From the NCBI GenBank assembly GCA_037349315.1, contig JBAIAC010000004.1, positions 25,733,001 through 25,797,000 on the forward strand: a stretch of DNA of 64,000 bases, read 5' to 3'. This DNA comes from Chelydra serpentina (taxonomy: Eukaryota; Chordata; Testudines; Chelydridae). The translations under genes and the position numbers were made by a program. The notes beneath the pieces are model-generated. The model was not told where the DNA came from. It saw only the letters and a program-made list of their open reading frames with translations, and did not search any database. Shown here piece after piece: positions 1-9,425 of this stretch. Each line of letters opens with the position of its first letter. Positions within the stretch are counted from its first letter, which is position 1.

Positions 1-1453
1 GACCTCTTTAGGTAGCTTATAAAAACTCTTCCCCCAGGAGGCATTACAGGCACACTTCTGAGTTTGTTTAAGGAAGAGTTTAAAGCAGAGAGCCCTCCTA
101 TGCCCTATTGACACTATGAAAAGGGATGTGTGTGTTTAAAATGTGATTTCTAAGACACTGTAAACGTCTGGTGTAGACAGGGCAAGTTGTAGTTTTACCT
201 CCATTTAGCTGATCGAGATAAGCCCCAGACGCCCCACTTTTCTGTTAATATTTTTGAAACATTCAAAAAGCCATTTTTTCACCAAAAAAACATCCTTTTC
301 CGGTCATCACTAGTGCTGTGTTTGGAATGAGGAGGGAAGAGTTACGCTTTAACTGACTGTTGTGTATGATGACTTAGGCCCAGATCCTCAAGGGTATTTA
401 GGCTTCTAACTTTATTGGTCCTGATTCGAAGCCCAGTGAAGTCAATGGAAAGATGCCCGTTTGTATGTTGCACGTAAACTCCTTGAATTCCGCTGGTAAG
501 GAGAGAGAAGAAAATACCCTGGAGCTGGAGTCATTGTTTTTCTATCCACAGACACAGGGAGCCACTCAAGGCTCATGATCCAATGAATGACATAATTTTC
601 TCTGCACCCAGTACCAAAGGGCAGATCCCAAAGAGAGGTCATTTTAAAATTAAACTCTTGCTATTTTACTGGCAGTCCTGTGATATTTGGTGGTTTTCTT
701 AAAGCCCCAGCTCCTGGAGTCTTGAAATTATATAAGAATCTGTTTTTGTGTGTCTCTCTTCGTTTGTTTTTAATGTAAGTTTCTAGCCTTCCTGGTCGTG
801 GAAAAAAGCTTGAAATCAAAACTCTGAAAGGCTCGAAAACCTGAAGGCAAATAACCCCACCACCAGCCCCACCAAATGTGGTGTCTTTAAAATTATGTGA
901 TTTCAAAGCCAACTTCATGGGCAGCTCTGACTCATAATTTCTGAACGCACACAATGGCAATATTGGATACAATGGGTCGGAAGGGGCCTGTGTGAGCCTC
1001 TGGTTACCAGAAGCAGCCTCTGGACTCCTTCAAGGAGCATCTCAGCTGTCATTTCATATAAAAAGTATGTTTTAAGCCCTCCTCTTTGCAAAGATGACAT
1101 GGAAAATGTAAACTGATCATGAAGGTTGAAAGAAACAAGCAACTGGCTGTCACTCCTGCAGCAGTAGGCTGAGTGGAACTGAATGGTCCACACACACGCA
1201 CACACTTGATGTAAATAAGTTGGATGTATTTGGGGTGGATCCCAAGGAATCTTCTCTCTAGGCCTCGGGTGATGGGGTGTACAAACTCCACACTAGGCAA
1301 CAAGGGGTTAAGGGATTATTTTGGGCTCAGCCAGCTCCACCCCACCACACCTGCAGAAAATGCTCCATCTGCTGGAGGAATTAAAAGGCAGGGAATTAGC
1401 TCATTTAGGTGGCAGAGCTGGAGGGGAGCAGACCTGCAACCCACAGCTCCAGC
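1..1453. other. Unique-looking non-coding DNA
   Basis: No reading frame here resembles a known protein and no complete repeat is recognised. A short remnant near 380-450, with the phrases 'cagatcctcaa' and 'tcaatgg', resembles the small fold-back repeats seen near 6195 and 16130. Intergenic or intronic DNA is the likely status. Confidence 0.5.
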
Positions 1454-1557
1454 AGAGGAGAGGAGAGGAGAGGAGAGGAGAGGAGAGGAGAGCCGAGCCG
1501 AGCCGAGCCGAGCCGAGCCGAGCCGAGCCGAGCCGAGCCGAGCCTAGCCTAGCCTAA
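1454..1557. repeat. Compound pentanucleotide microsatellite
   Basis: Three 5-bp arrays follow one another without a gap: about seven GGAGA units, about ten CCGAG-type units, then three CCTAG-type units. Each array differs from the next by one or two base changes per unit, so point change followed by expansion explains the series. The open frames across it (SRAEP or RAEPS repeats) are a by-product of a period that is not a multiple of three, and they are not genes. Confidence 0.9.
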
Positions 1558-1829
1558 AGGCTCTGACATAGCTGCCCAAAGGGGCCCTCCCTGAGGGAAG
1601 GGAGGAACCACTCCAGAGACAACCAGAGAGGGAAATATCCTATGGACCTTGGGCATAGGTGACTCCCTCTTACTTCTTTTGGTTTGGTTTTCCCCACCAG
1701 GAGAAGGCCTTGGACTGAGCTGAGACTGTAGGGGACAGGGACGAGAGGAAGAGGCCCAGAAAGGACAACCTGAACAAAGCGGTATTGGCCAATCCCACTC
1801 ATGCCAGAATTGCAAGAAAAAAAAAGCCT

Positions 1830-2451
1830 TTGTCACTCCATTCAGCCTCTATCAGTTTGGAACTATGCCCTTTGACTCCATGGGGCACCCACAACTTCCA
1901 ACGTCTTATGGACCAGGTTTTACAGCCCCATAACTCAGACGCTGCTGCATATTTAGATGAAGTAATCATCTACAGCCGAACCTGGGAAGAACGCTTGGCA
2001 CAAGTTGCGGCCCTGCTCCGCTCCATGTGACAGCTAGACTAACAGCATACCCTGCAAAATGTAAAATAGGGAAAGAAGAAACCACCTCCCTGGGATACAT
2101 TTTGGGGAAAGCCCAGATCTGGGCCCTTATAAATAAAGTCTACCCCATGCCCTACCACCAAGAAACAGGTCAGGAGCTTTTTGGGACTTGTTGGCTACTA
2201 CCGCTGGTTTGTTCCGAGGTTCTCGATGATCGCAGCCCCTCTCACGGATCTGGTTACGAACGACAGCCCCAAGAAAGTGCACTGGTCCAAGGCCTGTGAA
2301 AAGGCCTTTCAAAAACTGAAAGAATGCCTGTGTACAGAACCTGTCCTATTCAGTCTGGACTTCTCCAAAGAATTCATTTTGCAGACAGATGCTTCTAATG
2401 TGAGACTGGGCACTGTTTTATCTCAGGATATAAAAAGGGAGGCACACCCTG
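1830..2451 (+). pseudogene. Broken Ty3/Gypsy-type pol fragment (RT to RNase H)
   Basis: Three overlapping frames together carry the order of a Gypsy reverse transcriptase followed by RNase H. First comes FQRLMDQVLQPH, then YLDEVIIYS at residues 56-64 of the first frame, then TSLGYILGK, then LVGYYRWFVPRFS (the typical Gypsy connection segment), then ILQTDASNVRLGTVLSQD (the start of RNase H). The catalytic YxDD box reads YLDE, so the second aspartate is lost. At least two frameshifts separate the pieces. No gag, protease or integrase is recognised beside it and no LTR pair flanks it. This is a dead retrotransposon piece. Assignment to Gypsy is firm from motif order; the subfamily is not determined. 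Confidence 0.85.
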
Positions 2452-2898
2452 TGCGTTTGTCTCTGGCTTCTCTTGCTGGCTTCCCGGCTCTTTCTGCACG
2501 GCTCTCCTCTTCTCAGATGCAGCCTCTGGACTCCGAAAATGCTGTTGGCAGCAGGCCTTTTATGCTACATTGTAACTCTGTTTTTATATAATTTCCTATT
2601 CTTAGCTACAGTTACCTCACTTGCACATGCTCAGTCTTGATCATTACCTCAGAATTCTGATTGACAGCTCTGACCTTTAAAACAAGTTGTGTCTGGTATG
2701 CGTGGCTTCTGACGAGCTAGAGGCTTAACTGACTGACCTCTCTGCCACCCCTCCCTTTACTGCACATGCTCAGTAGTGCTATACTATTGACTGTCCGGCC
2801 TTTATCTGGTCATGTCTGGTCTTTGTCTGGACATGTTTTTGCACATGCTCAATAGTTGCTAATCTTGCACATGCTCACTGATGTCCTTCACCTCAGAG
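2452..2898. other. Non-coding DNA, no assigned feature
   Basis: The phrase 'cacatgctca' recurs at about 2624, 2764, 2842 and 2868, each near a TCTGG-rich segment, so this may be the decayed tail or LTR of the Gypsy element upstream. No frame of interest is present. Confidence 0.35.
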
Positions 2899-3098
2899 CA
2901 GAGGTTCCCAAACTTGGTTCGCGGCTTGTTCAGGGTAAGCCCCTGGTGGGCCGCGAGATGCTTTGTTTACCTGAGCATCTGCAGGTACGGCCGCTTGCAG
3001 CTCCCAGTGGACACGGTTTGCCGTTCCTGGCCAATAGGAGCTCTGGGAAGTGGTGCGGGCCGGGCCACCACTTCCCGCAGCTCCCATTGGCCGGAAAT

Positions 3099-4149
3099 CA
3101 TAGATCATAGAATCTCAGGGTTGGAAGGGACCTCAGGAGGTCATCTAGTCCAACCCCCTGCTCAAAGCAGGACCAACCCCAACTAGATCATCCCAGCCAG
3201 GGCTTTGTCAAGCCTGACCTTAAAAACCTCTAAGGAAGGAGATTCCACCACCTCCCTAGGTAACCCATTCCAGTGCTTCACCACCCTACTAGTGAAAAAG
3301 TTTTTCCTAATATCCAACCTAAACCTCCCCCTCTGCAACTTGAGACCATTACCCCTTGTTCTGACATCTTCTACCACTGAGAACAGTCTAGATCCATCCT
3401 CTTTGGAACCCCCTTTTAGGTAGTTGAAAGCAGCTATCAAATCCCCCCTCACTCTTCTCTTCTGCAGGCTAAACAATCTCAGTTCCCTCAGCCTCTCCTC
3501 ATAAGTCATGTGCTCCAGCCCCCTAATCATTTTTGTTGCCCTCCGTTGGACTCTTTCCAATTTATCCACATCCTTTTTGTAGTGTGGGGCCCAAAACTGG
3601 ACACAGTACTCCAAATGAGGCCTCACCAGTGCCGAATAGAGGGGAATAATCACGTCCCTCGATCTGCTGGAAATGCCCCTACTTATACAGCCCAAAATGC
3701 CGTTAGCCTTCTTGGCAACAAGGGCACACTGTTGACTCATATTCAGCTTTTCATCCACTGTAACCCCTAGGTCCTTTTCTGCAGAACTGCTGCCCAGCCA
3801 TTCGGTCCCTAGTCTGTAGCAGTGCATGGGATTCTTCCGTCCTAAGTGCAGGACTCTGCACTTGTCCTTGTTGAACCTCATCAGATTTCTTTTGGCCCAA
3901 TCCTCTAATTTGTCTAGGTCCCTCTGTATCCTATCCCTACCCTCCAGCGTATCAACCACTCCTCCCAATTTAGTGTCATCTGCAAACTTGCTAAGGGTGC
4001 AGTCCACACCATCCTCCAGGTCGTTGATGAAGATATTGAACAAAACCGGCCCCAGCACCGACCCTTGGGGCACTCCACTTGATACCGGCTGCCAACTAGA
4101 CATGGAGCCATTGATCACTACCCGTTGAGCACGACCATCCAGCCAGTTT
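3099..4149 (-). mobile_element. CR1 LINE, 5'-truncated, inserted in a hAT element
   Basis: The minus strand carries the C-terminal part of CR1 ORF2, the short 3' UTR and a tail of ATCATAG units at 3099-3112. The 5' break falls inside the reverse transcriptase, at the codons matching about residue 535 of the longer copy at 30350. Truncation at the 5' end is usual for CR1. At the break, the target sequence 'gtgaaccac' is present twice (from about 4150 and again from 4169), as a short templated filler would leave. Confidence 0.95.
3183..4118 (-). pseudogene. CR1 ORF2 fragment: reverse transcriptase C-terminal part
   Basis: A 311-codon open frame runs from inside the RT domain to the natural ORF2 stop. 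Visible motifs are [12 protein letters not shown] at residues 13-24 and the catalytic FADD at 45-48, followed by the CR1-specific C-terminal region ([33 protein letters not shown]) and the final GMI. In the family this enzyme copies CR1 RNA at a nicked target. Here the endonuclease and the RT fingers are missing, so it cannot act alone. The frame has no stop or frameshift, which points to a young insertion. The Met at 4118 is an internal codon and not a true start. Confidence 0.9.
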
Positions 4150-4341
4150 TGTGAACCACCAGAAATGGTGAACCACAGCCACTGGGAGCTGCGAGCGGCT
4201 GTAGCTGCGGACGCTCAGGTAACCACAGTGTCTCGCAGCCCATCAGGGGCTTACCCTGAACAAGTTGTGAACCAAGTTTGGGAACCCCTGTCTCAGAGCT
4301 ATGATTCCGCTGAGCCATATTCACATACGCTTGGCTCTTTG

Positions 4342-4366
4342 CCAGGACACTTTTTTTTTTTTTTTA
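4342..4366. repeat. T-rich tract
   Basis: A run of T, interrupted only at its edge, follows the hAT right end by about 50 bp. It may be the tail of an unrecognised minus-strand retrocopy. No body is identified beside it. Confidence 0.5.
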
Positions 4367-4489
4367 AGCAAAATCCTAAATTCTTACTGAGCATGCTCGG
4401 GGTCCACAGCATCCATCTCAGAGTGGGATGATTTTTGTTTATTCAGAATGGAGATCAGAAACACAATGCAGAGACTGGAGAGTTTTCTC

Positions 4490-4670
4490 TCGAAATACCT
4501 TAATCTCTCTGTGCCTCACTTCAGCATAAGTAAAATGGGGATAATAATAATTTTCTCCCACCTGTTATCTTTCTGTGGGGCAGGGACGCTTTCTTATGTG
4601 TTCGAACAGTGGGGCCTTGATCCTGGCTGGGGTGTTTAGGCACTACTGTGATACAAAGAATAATTAGAAT
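4490..4670 (+). repeat. MIR-like CORE-SINE fragment
   Basis: The order of phrases 'ctctctgtgcctcac', 'gtaaaatggggataataat', 'gggacgct' and 'gggccttgatcctggctggg' matches the middle and 3' part of amniote MIR-type SINEs. The tRNA-like head is missing. Confidence 0.75.
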
Positions 4671-5589
4671 ACAGGAATTTCTGATTCCCCAAACTTGTGT
4701 ATTCATCTATAGCATATTGTCTCTTATACACAACTCATTGCTATTGTGTTTTAATTTCTTTCATATTATTGATCCTTTTTAAAGCTTATAGAATTTTGCA
4801 TGCAGACCATGATCTTAATTGCTCAGGCAAGGGCTGCAGGACATGCCACTAGATCATATGAACCAGTCAGCTTGACAAAAATGCTCTGGCTGGCGTTTTC
4901 TGTCACAGCATTCATGATAGGCATATTACACACACAAACACACACACAGGGAACAAAGAATAAATACATCAGTGAAAACTACTGGCATGACATAATTACT
5001 CTATAAAAATTCATGGTAGTTGTGTTTTACTTCATTTGCATATAGGGCTAAGGAAACACGGAATAAATGAATATAAGGTAAATTAAGAAAACAGCTCTCT
5101 CTAGATTCTGGGGGAATTAGAGAACATTGTTTTTGACACTAATACACTGTGTTTGGACAAGTATTCAACTTCCGTAGGGTCACAGGTTGTATGACTTTCC
5201 AGAATGTACAATACTTCATTCCATGATGGGAATGCTATAGCTAAAGCTTCATGTAGCCAGTTAAGGACTTAGCCTTCTGGGAGTAGAAGGCTTTGTGCCT
5301 CGTTAAGGGAAAGGGTCAAATACAGAAAAGAAGGCTTTCACTGCAATACGGTGTATGAAAATGATTTAAAGGAGCAAGGTTGCTGATGATTTTTTTATTT
5401 TAATGTGTATCTAGGCACAATCCTGAGAGTTACCGAGTTCTATCCGCTCCTGTCCTATGCACCTAACAGGATTGTGCACTCTGTTTATGTGCATTTTCAT
5501 TCTGAACTGAACCAAATACACTGGATTTATGGTAAATCAATTGTTCTTGCCATTGAAGTCCCAGATATGGAGGGGAGCCATTTTGTGTT
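4671..5589. other. Non-coding DNA
   Basis: AT-rich, with a short imperfect CA run at about 4928-4950. No coding frame or recognisable repeat was seen. Confidence 0.5.
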
Positions 5590-5850
5590 ATAACTATTAT
5601 AGTAATCCCTATTAAGCACATTTTGTACTGTACAAATATTGATTAGTGTCAATTCTCATAATACCCCTATGCAGTAGGTAAGGTTGGATTCTAATACTGG
5701 TTCATCTCCAGTTCAGCGATCGAAAGCCAAAGCAGAGACATGAAGACCTCTCTAGCGTCACAAAGGCAAACCATGGCAGAGGCAGGATTGGAGCTCAAAA
5801 CATTCCTGATGCCAACTCTTGTGCTCATATAATGCTGTCTCTCTCTAGCA
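5590..5850 (-). repeat. MIR-like SINE fragment
   Basis: Read on the minus strand it gives the MIR order: 'gctccaatcctgcctctgcc', then the deoxy-complement of 'cagtaggtaaggttg', then a tail resembling a 'gcacat' region. On the + strand, 'catggcagaggcaggattgg' is the diagnostic part. It is diverged. Confidence 0.65.
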
Positions 5851-6341
5851 TGCTTGAATATGCAGATGAAAGTTGCCCATGTGGCTGGTAATTTGAAATT
5901 CCATCTGTGATATAAAGTGCAGCGCGATGGCCTATCTCTGCTCCCATTAAGTCAGAAGTTTAATGCAACATACACAAGTTGCGATTAGACATACTTCAAT
6001 GACAATGATAGCCCTATATTTTCACTAACCATATGCTAGATGTTAGTCACCAGTGACTAAACAGTATCATGAGGATTCCAATGTAGCATTTCAAAGTTAA
6101 ATACCTATATGAAGTAAAGCAAAAAAGGTGTTCCTACTCATTAGAGCACTGTGCCGGTCATTTGGTGTGTATGGCCTTGTGCAATGGAAGTTAAGAACCT
6201 ACATATCTTTGAGGATCTGGGCCTTAGCTTCTCTTTCCTTCAGTTTCCCACTTTCTACAATATCTGGCCCTATCCTACAATCCCTTTCTCACATGCTTAA
6301 CTTTAAGCACAGGAATAGTCTCCTTGACTTCAATGACAGGT

Positions 6342-6472
6342 TTCAGAGTAGCAGCCGTGTTCGTCTGTGTCAGTAAAAAGAACAGGATTACTTGTGGCAC
6401 CTTAGAGACTAACAAATTTATTTCAGCATAAGCTTTCGTGGGCTACAGCTCATCAGATGCATCAATGAAACT
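6342..6472 (+). repeat. Reptile SINE-like unit (TTTCAGAG...CTTTCGTGGG family)
   Basis: It reads 'tttcagagtagcagccgtgtt', then 'ggcaccttagagactaaca', then 'gcataagctttcgtggg', then 'catcagatgca'. The same order appears at 49354-49478, and a partial copy lies at 47600-47690, so this is a dispersed family. The head 'gtagcagccgtgttcgtctg' has a weak box-A look but no convincing box B. I leave the class open (SINE or MITE). Confidence 0.8.
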
Positions 6473-6539
6473 GCTTGCATAAAGTTAAGCACATATGTGT
6501 CTGCAATATCCGGGCTTTGTTTTTGTTCCAGGGGTGTTG

Positions 6540-6675
6540 ACAGGCTCAGATCATCTGTGTTTGTAAATTGTTTTGAGATCAAAGGTATTTGGCTGACATA
6601 CTATGATCTGTGTTGTACAGGAGGCCAGACTAAATGATTTAATGGCCCCTTCTGGCCTTAGACTCTATGAATCAG
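6540..6675 (+). repeat. CR1-like 3' end fragment (old)
   Basis: The text 'ccagactaaatgatttaatggcccct', followed by 'tctggccttagactctatgaatc', is the 3' UTR and tail of an older CR1-type LINE. There is no coding sequence. Confidence 0.6.
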
Positions 6676-6845
6676 CAGATGAAATGATATAGGAATGCAA
6701 AGTGTTTTCTTAATGAAGTCGGGAAGATTAGAAAACCATGTAGTAAACAAAGCTTCAAAAACAGAAGTGTGTAAAATAATTTAATAAGTAATGAATGACC
6801 ACACCAATGTCAGCCATCTAGTGGGCATATGTAGTAAGCAACCAA

Positions 6846-7134
6846 GGGTAGGTCTATACTTACCCGTCGCGTCGGAGGCGCGGGATCGATGTTCTGGGTT
6901 CGATTTATCGCGTCTTGTCAAGACGCGATAAATCGAACCAGGAAGCGCTCCCTCGTCGACGCTGGTAATCCAGCTCGACGAGTGGAGTAGGCGGAGTCGA
7001 CGGGGGAGCCTGCGCGCTGCGTCTGGACCACAGGTAAGTTCGAACTAAGGTACTTCGACTTCAGCTACGTTATTAACGTAGCTGAAGTTGCGTATCTTAG
7101 TTCGACAGGGGGGGTTAGTGTAGACCTGGGCCAA
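6846..7134 (+). mobile_element. Multi-hairpin CpG-rich MITE, copy 1
   Basis: The ends are 'aggtctatacttacc' and 'ggttagtgtagacct', a short terminal inverted repeat of the GTCTACACT type. Inside are two near-perfect palindromes: 6900-6939 with arms of 19 bp (TTCGATTTATCGCGTCTTG), and about 7057-7088 with arms of about 15 bp (ACTTCAGCTACGTTA). A GTCGACG-rich segment lies between them. Related copies lie at 38886, 44170 and 57461. There is no coding capacity. The ends suggest a PIF/Harbinger-type driver, which is an inference. Confidence 0.8.
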
Positions 7135-7764
7135 GTGTCAGCATATTAATGCCCCCGCCAGCATTATTCCAAAGCATATCTTTTGGCAGGAGTGATCTAC
7201 TTCCCTATCTAAACTGAATGACAACACGAAATCTGAAAAACTAATAAACAGAGTTGGGCCTCACCCACAAAATTCAGATCCTGATTTCAAAACCCTCTGA
7301 AGCATGAAGGTGTCTGGATCCAGGGTCATGGATCAGGCACATCTCTATTAATAATGTAAACATGCACTATAAGTGCAATAAGCTCTCAACATCATAAGTA
7401 CAGGAACAAAAAAAAATCCTTCTTAATGAATGCCTTGCCTTGAGTTCCATCAGCAGGGGATGCATGTATTATTCAATTATACACCTAGCACCGTTATGGA
7501 GTAGCTCTTAATTAAACTACAAGTGGAACCTCTCAGGTAATCAGAATTCAGGGCTAATTCACACTTATTCCCCCATCAATATATAATAGACAATATTAAT
7601 CAAATTTAGAGTTCCTAGTTTTCAGTGATTATTTAATGCAAACAATGGCTCATTTTTAGAGGGGAAAATTGTTCTTTCAATATGATTCTCTCTTTCTTTA
7701 GCTAAATAATTTGTAATGCACCTATTGCCACAAAAGTCACTGAGCATGAGACAAACATTTGAGC
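7135..7764. other. Non-coding DNA
   Basis: AT-rich, with no frame or repeat recognised. Confidence 0.5.
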
Positions 7765-8020
7765 TATAATGAGGGGCAGTGTGTGCACTGGATAGAGTAG
7801 TGACCTGAGAATCAGGCTATCCAGCGTTCTACTCCAACTGATCACCTGTGTGACATTGTGCAACTCCTTTCACTTTTCTGTGCCTCTGTTTCCCCTCCCA
7901 CACTTTGTCTAACTTCTCCATTGAGACTACAAGCTTTTTGGAACAGGGACTGCCTCTTGCTATGTTTCTACTGTGCCTAGATCAATGGGGCCTAGTGAAT
8001 ATAGAACATAAATAATTAAC
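7765..8020 (+). repeat. MIR-like CORE-SINE, nearly full
   Basis: The head 'gggcagtgtgtgcactggatagagtagtg' is followed by 'cacctgtgtgacattgtgcaa', 'ctgtgcctctgtttccc', 'ttggaacagggactgcctct' and 'atcaatggggcctag'. This is the usual order of tRNA-like head, core and tail. A related tail occurs near 41930-42100. Confidence 0.8.
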
Positions 8021-8147
8021 TGCCACAGTGACCCAGCTACATATCCCTGGAAGCTGTTCCTCCTCTGTTAGATCCCAACACCATTGTTCCTCTTTTGTCT
8101 TGCAAAATTATGCAGATCATGTAATATCCAAATTATACTCTGGGGGA

Positions 8148-8320
8148 ATAGAATATCAGGGTTGGAAGGGACCTTAGGAGGTCATCTAGTTCAACCCCCT
8201 ACTCAAAGCAGGACCAATCCCCAATTTTTGCCCCAGATCCCCAAATGGTCCCCTCAAGGATTGAACTCACAACCCTGGGTTTAGCAGGCCAATGCTCAAA
8301 CCACTGAGCTAATACCAAGA
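8148..8320 (-). repeat. tRNA-derived SINE with CR1 tail (CryI type)
   Basis: On the minus strand the head reads AGCTCAGTGGTTTGAGCATT (box A) and GGTTGTGAGTTCAATCC (box B), a tRNA-like pol III promoter. On the + strand the segment 'cagggttggaagggacctta' through 'ccccctactcaaagcaggacca' is almost identical to the CR1 3' end at about 3117-3175. Tortoise pol III SINEs are known to share their tail with CR1, which supplies their reverse transcriptase. Confidence 0.9.
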
Positions 8321-8452
8321 GCAAGTGATTTATCAGGGAGATTCCTAGAAAAGGGGAATTCATATGAAGCTCTCAAAGCTGGAAACCAGCATTCGCAGCC
8401 TGTTGTGTTATAGTTCCCAGAAGATAAAAGAAGGGAAAAATACATTCTTTGA

Positions 8453-8592
8453 TTAGGAAGCTGTTGAAGCTTTGGAATCAAGGCGCTCGATAAATAGATT
8501 AATGGGATTGTTTGATGAGGTTGCATGTGACAGCAGGGGACAGCACTCAGTGGCCCACGGAGTCCCTTCCAGTCCTATGTTCCTATGAACAG
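8453..8592 (+). repeat. CR1-like 3' end (old)
   Basis: A 'ggagtcccttccagtcctatg' segment followed by 'ttcctatgaa' matches the tail pattern of CR1 relatives. The region upstream is too diverged to translate. Confidence 0.6.
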
Positions 8593-8761
8593 ATTGTTTA
8601 CAGGGAGGAATGTCTCTGCCTGACCCCACTACAAATATATCACTGATTGATTTAATTCTGAAAATATTACAAGTTACGTTTCAGTTGCAATTCGGCAGCT
8701 ATTCCTATGAATTATTTACTAACAATTTTTAAATGATGTTAGTACTTTGCATTCATATAGC

Positions 8762-9211
8762 TAGGGCCCTACCAAATTCACAGCCATGAAAAACGTGTCA
8801 TGAACCGTGAAATCTGATCTCCCACCGTGAAATCTAATCTTACGTGTGCTTACCCTATACTATACAGATTTCATGGGGGAGACCAGTGTTTCTCAAATTG
8901 GGGGTTCTGACCCAAACGGGAGTTGCAGGAGGGGTCACAAGGTTATTTTAAGGGGCAGCCCTTACTTCTGCGCTGCTGTCTTCAGAGCTGGGTGGCTGGA
9001 GAATGGCAGCTGCTGACCAAGAGTCCAGCTCTGAAGGCAGCAAAGCAGAAGTAAGGGTGGCAATACCACGACCCCCAACAACTCCTTCTTGGGACAATTA
9101 CAACACCATGAAATTTTAGATCTCCATAGCTGAAATCATGAAATTTGCGATTTTTAAAACCCTATGACTGTGAAATTGACTAAAATGGACCATGAATTTG
9201 GTAGGGCCCTA
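8762..9211. mobile_element. hAT-type MITE with TSD
   Basis: The left end TAGGGCCCTACCAAATTCAC and right end GAATTTGGTAGGGCCCTA form a terminal inverted repeat of about 19 bp. Flanks CATATAGC and TATATAGC agree at 7 of 8 positions, the hAT duplication length. The inside holds a fold-back around 'acttctgcgctgctgtcttcagagct' and no transposase frame. Confidence 0.85.
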
Positions 9212-9284
9212 TATATAGCACCTTTCATTCAAGGATCTCACTGGTCTTTAGAGACATTAATTAAGCCTCTTAACACCCCTGTTT

Positions 9285-9425
9285 GGTATGTTTAATGCTC
9301 ATTTTATACATAAGGAAACTGAGGCACAGAGAGATTAAGCAATTTACTCCAAGTCACATTCACCTGAGAATAGAATGCAGGAGTCAATTCTCCAATCCTG
9401 TGCTAAGAATACTTAACCATCCATT
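9285..9425 (-). repeat. MIR fragment
   Basis: On the + strand 'aaggaaactgaggcacagagag' followed by 'aagtcacat' is the reverse complement of the MIR 3' core ('ctctctgtgcctcagtttcc'). Confidence 0.8.

Larger units (their letters stand above)
2899..4290. mobile_element. hAT-type DNA transposon, interrupted by a CR1
   Basis: The left end begins CAGAGGTTCCCAAACTTGG and the right end reads CCAAGTTTGGGAACCCCTG, a terminal inverted repeat. It is flanked by CCTCAGAG (2891-2898) and TCTCAGAG (4291-4298), an 8-bp target-site duplication with one mismatch, as expected for hAT. The body (2899-3098 and about 4150-4290) is GC-rich and has no transposase frame, so it is non-autonomous. A CR1 sits in the middle, and the two hAT halves join in register across it. 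Confidence 0.85.

Noticed and set aside
1224..1557. Frame ending in a RAEPS repeat
   Set aside because: It is produced by the pentanucleotide microsatellite.
6900..6939. A CRISPR-like or terminator hairpin
   Set aside because: It is a single palindrome within a repeat family in a vertebrate genome, with no array and no bacterial genes.
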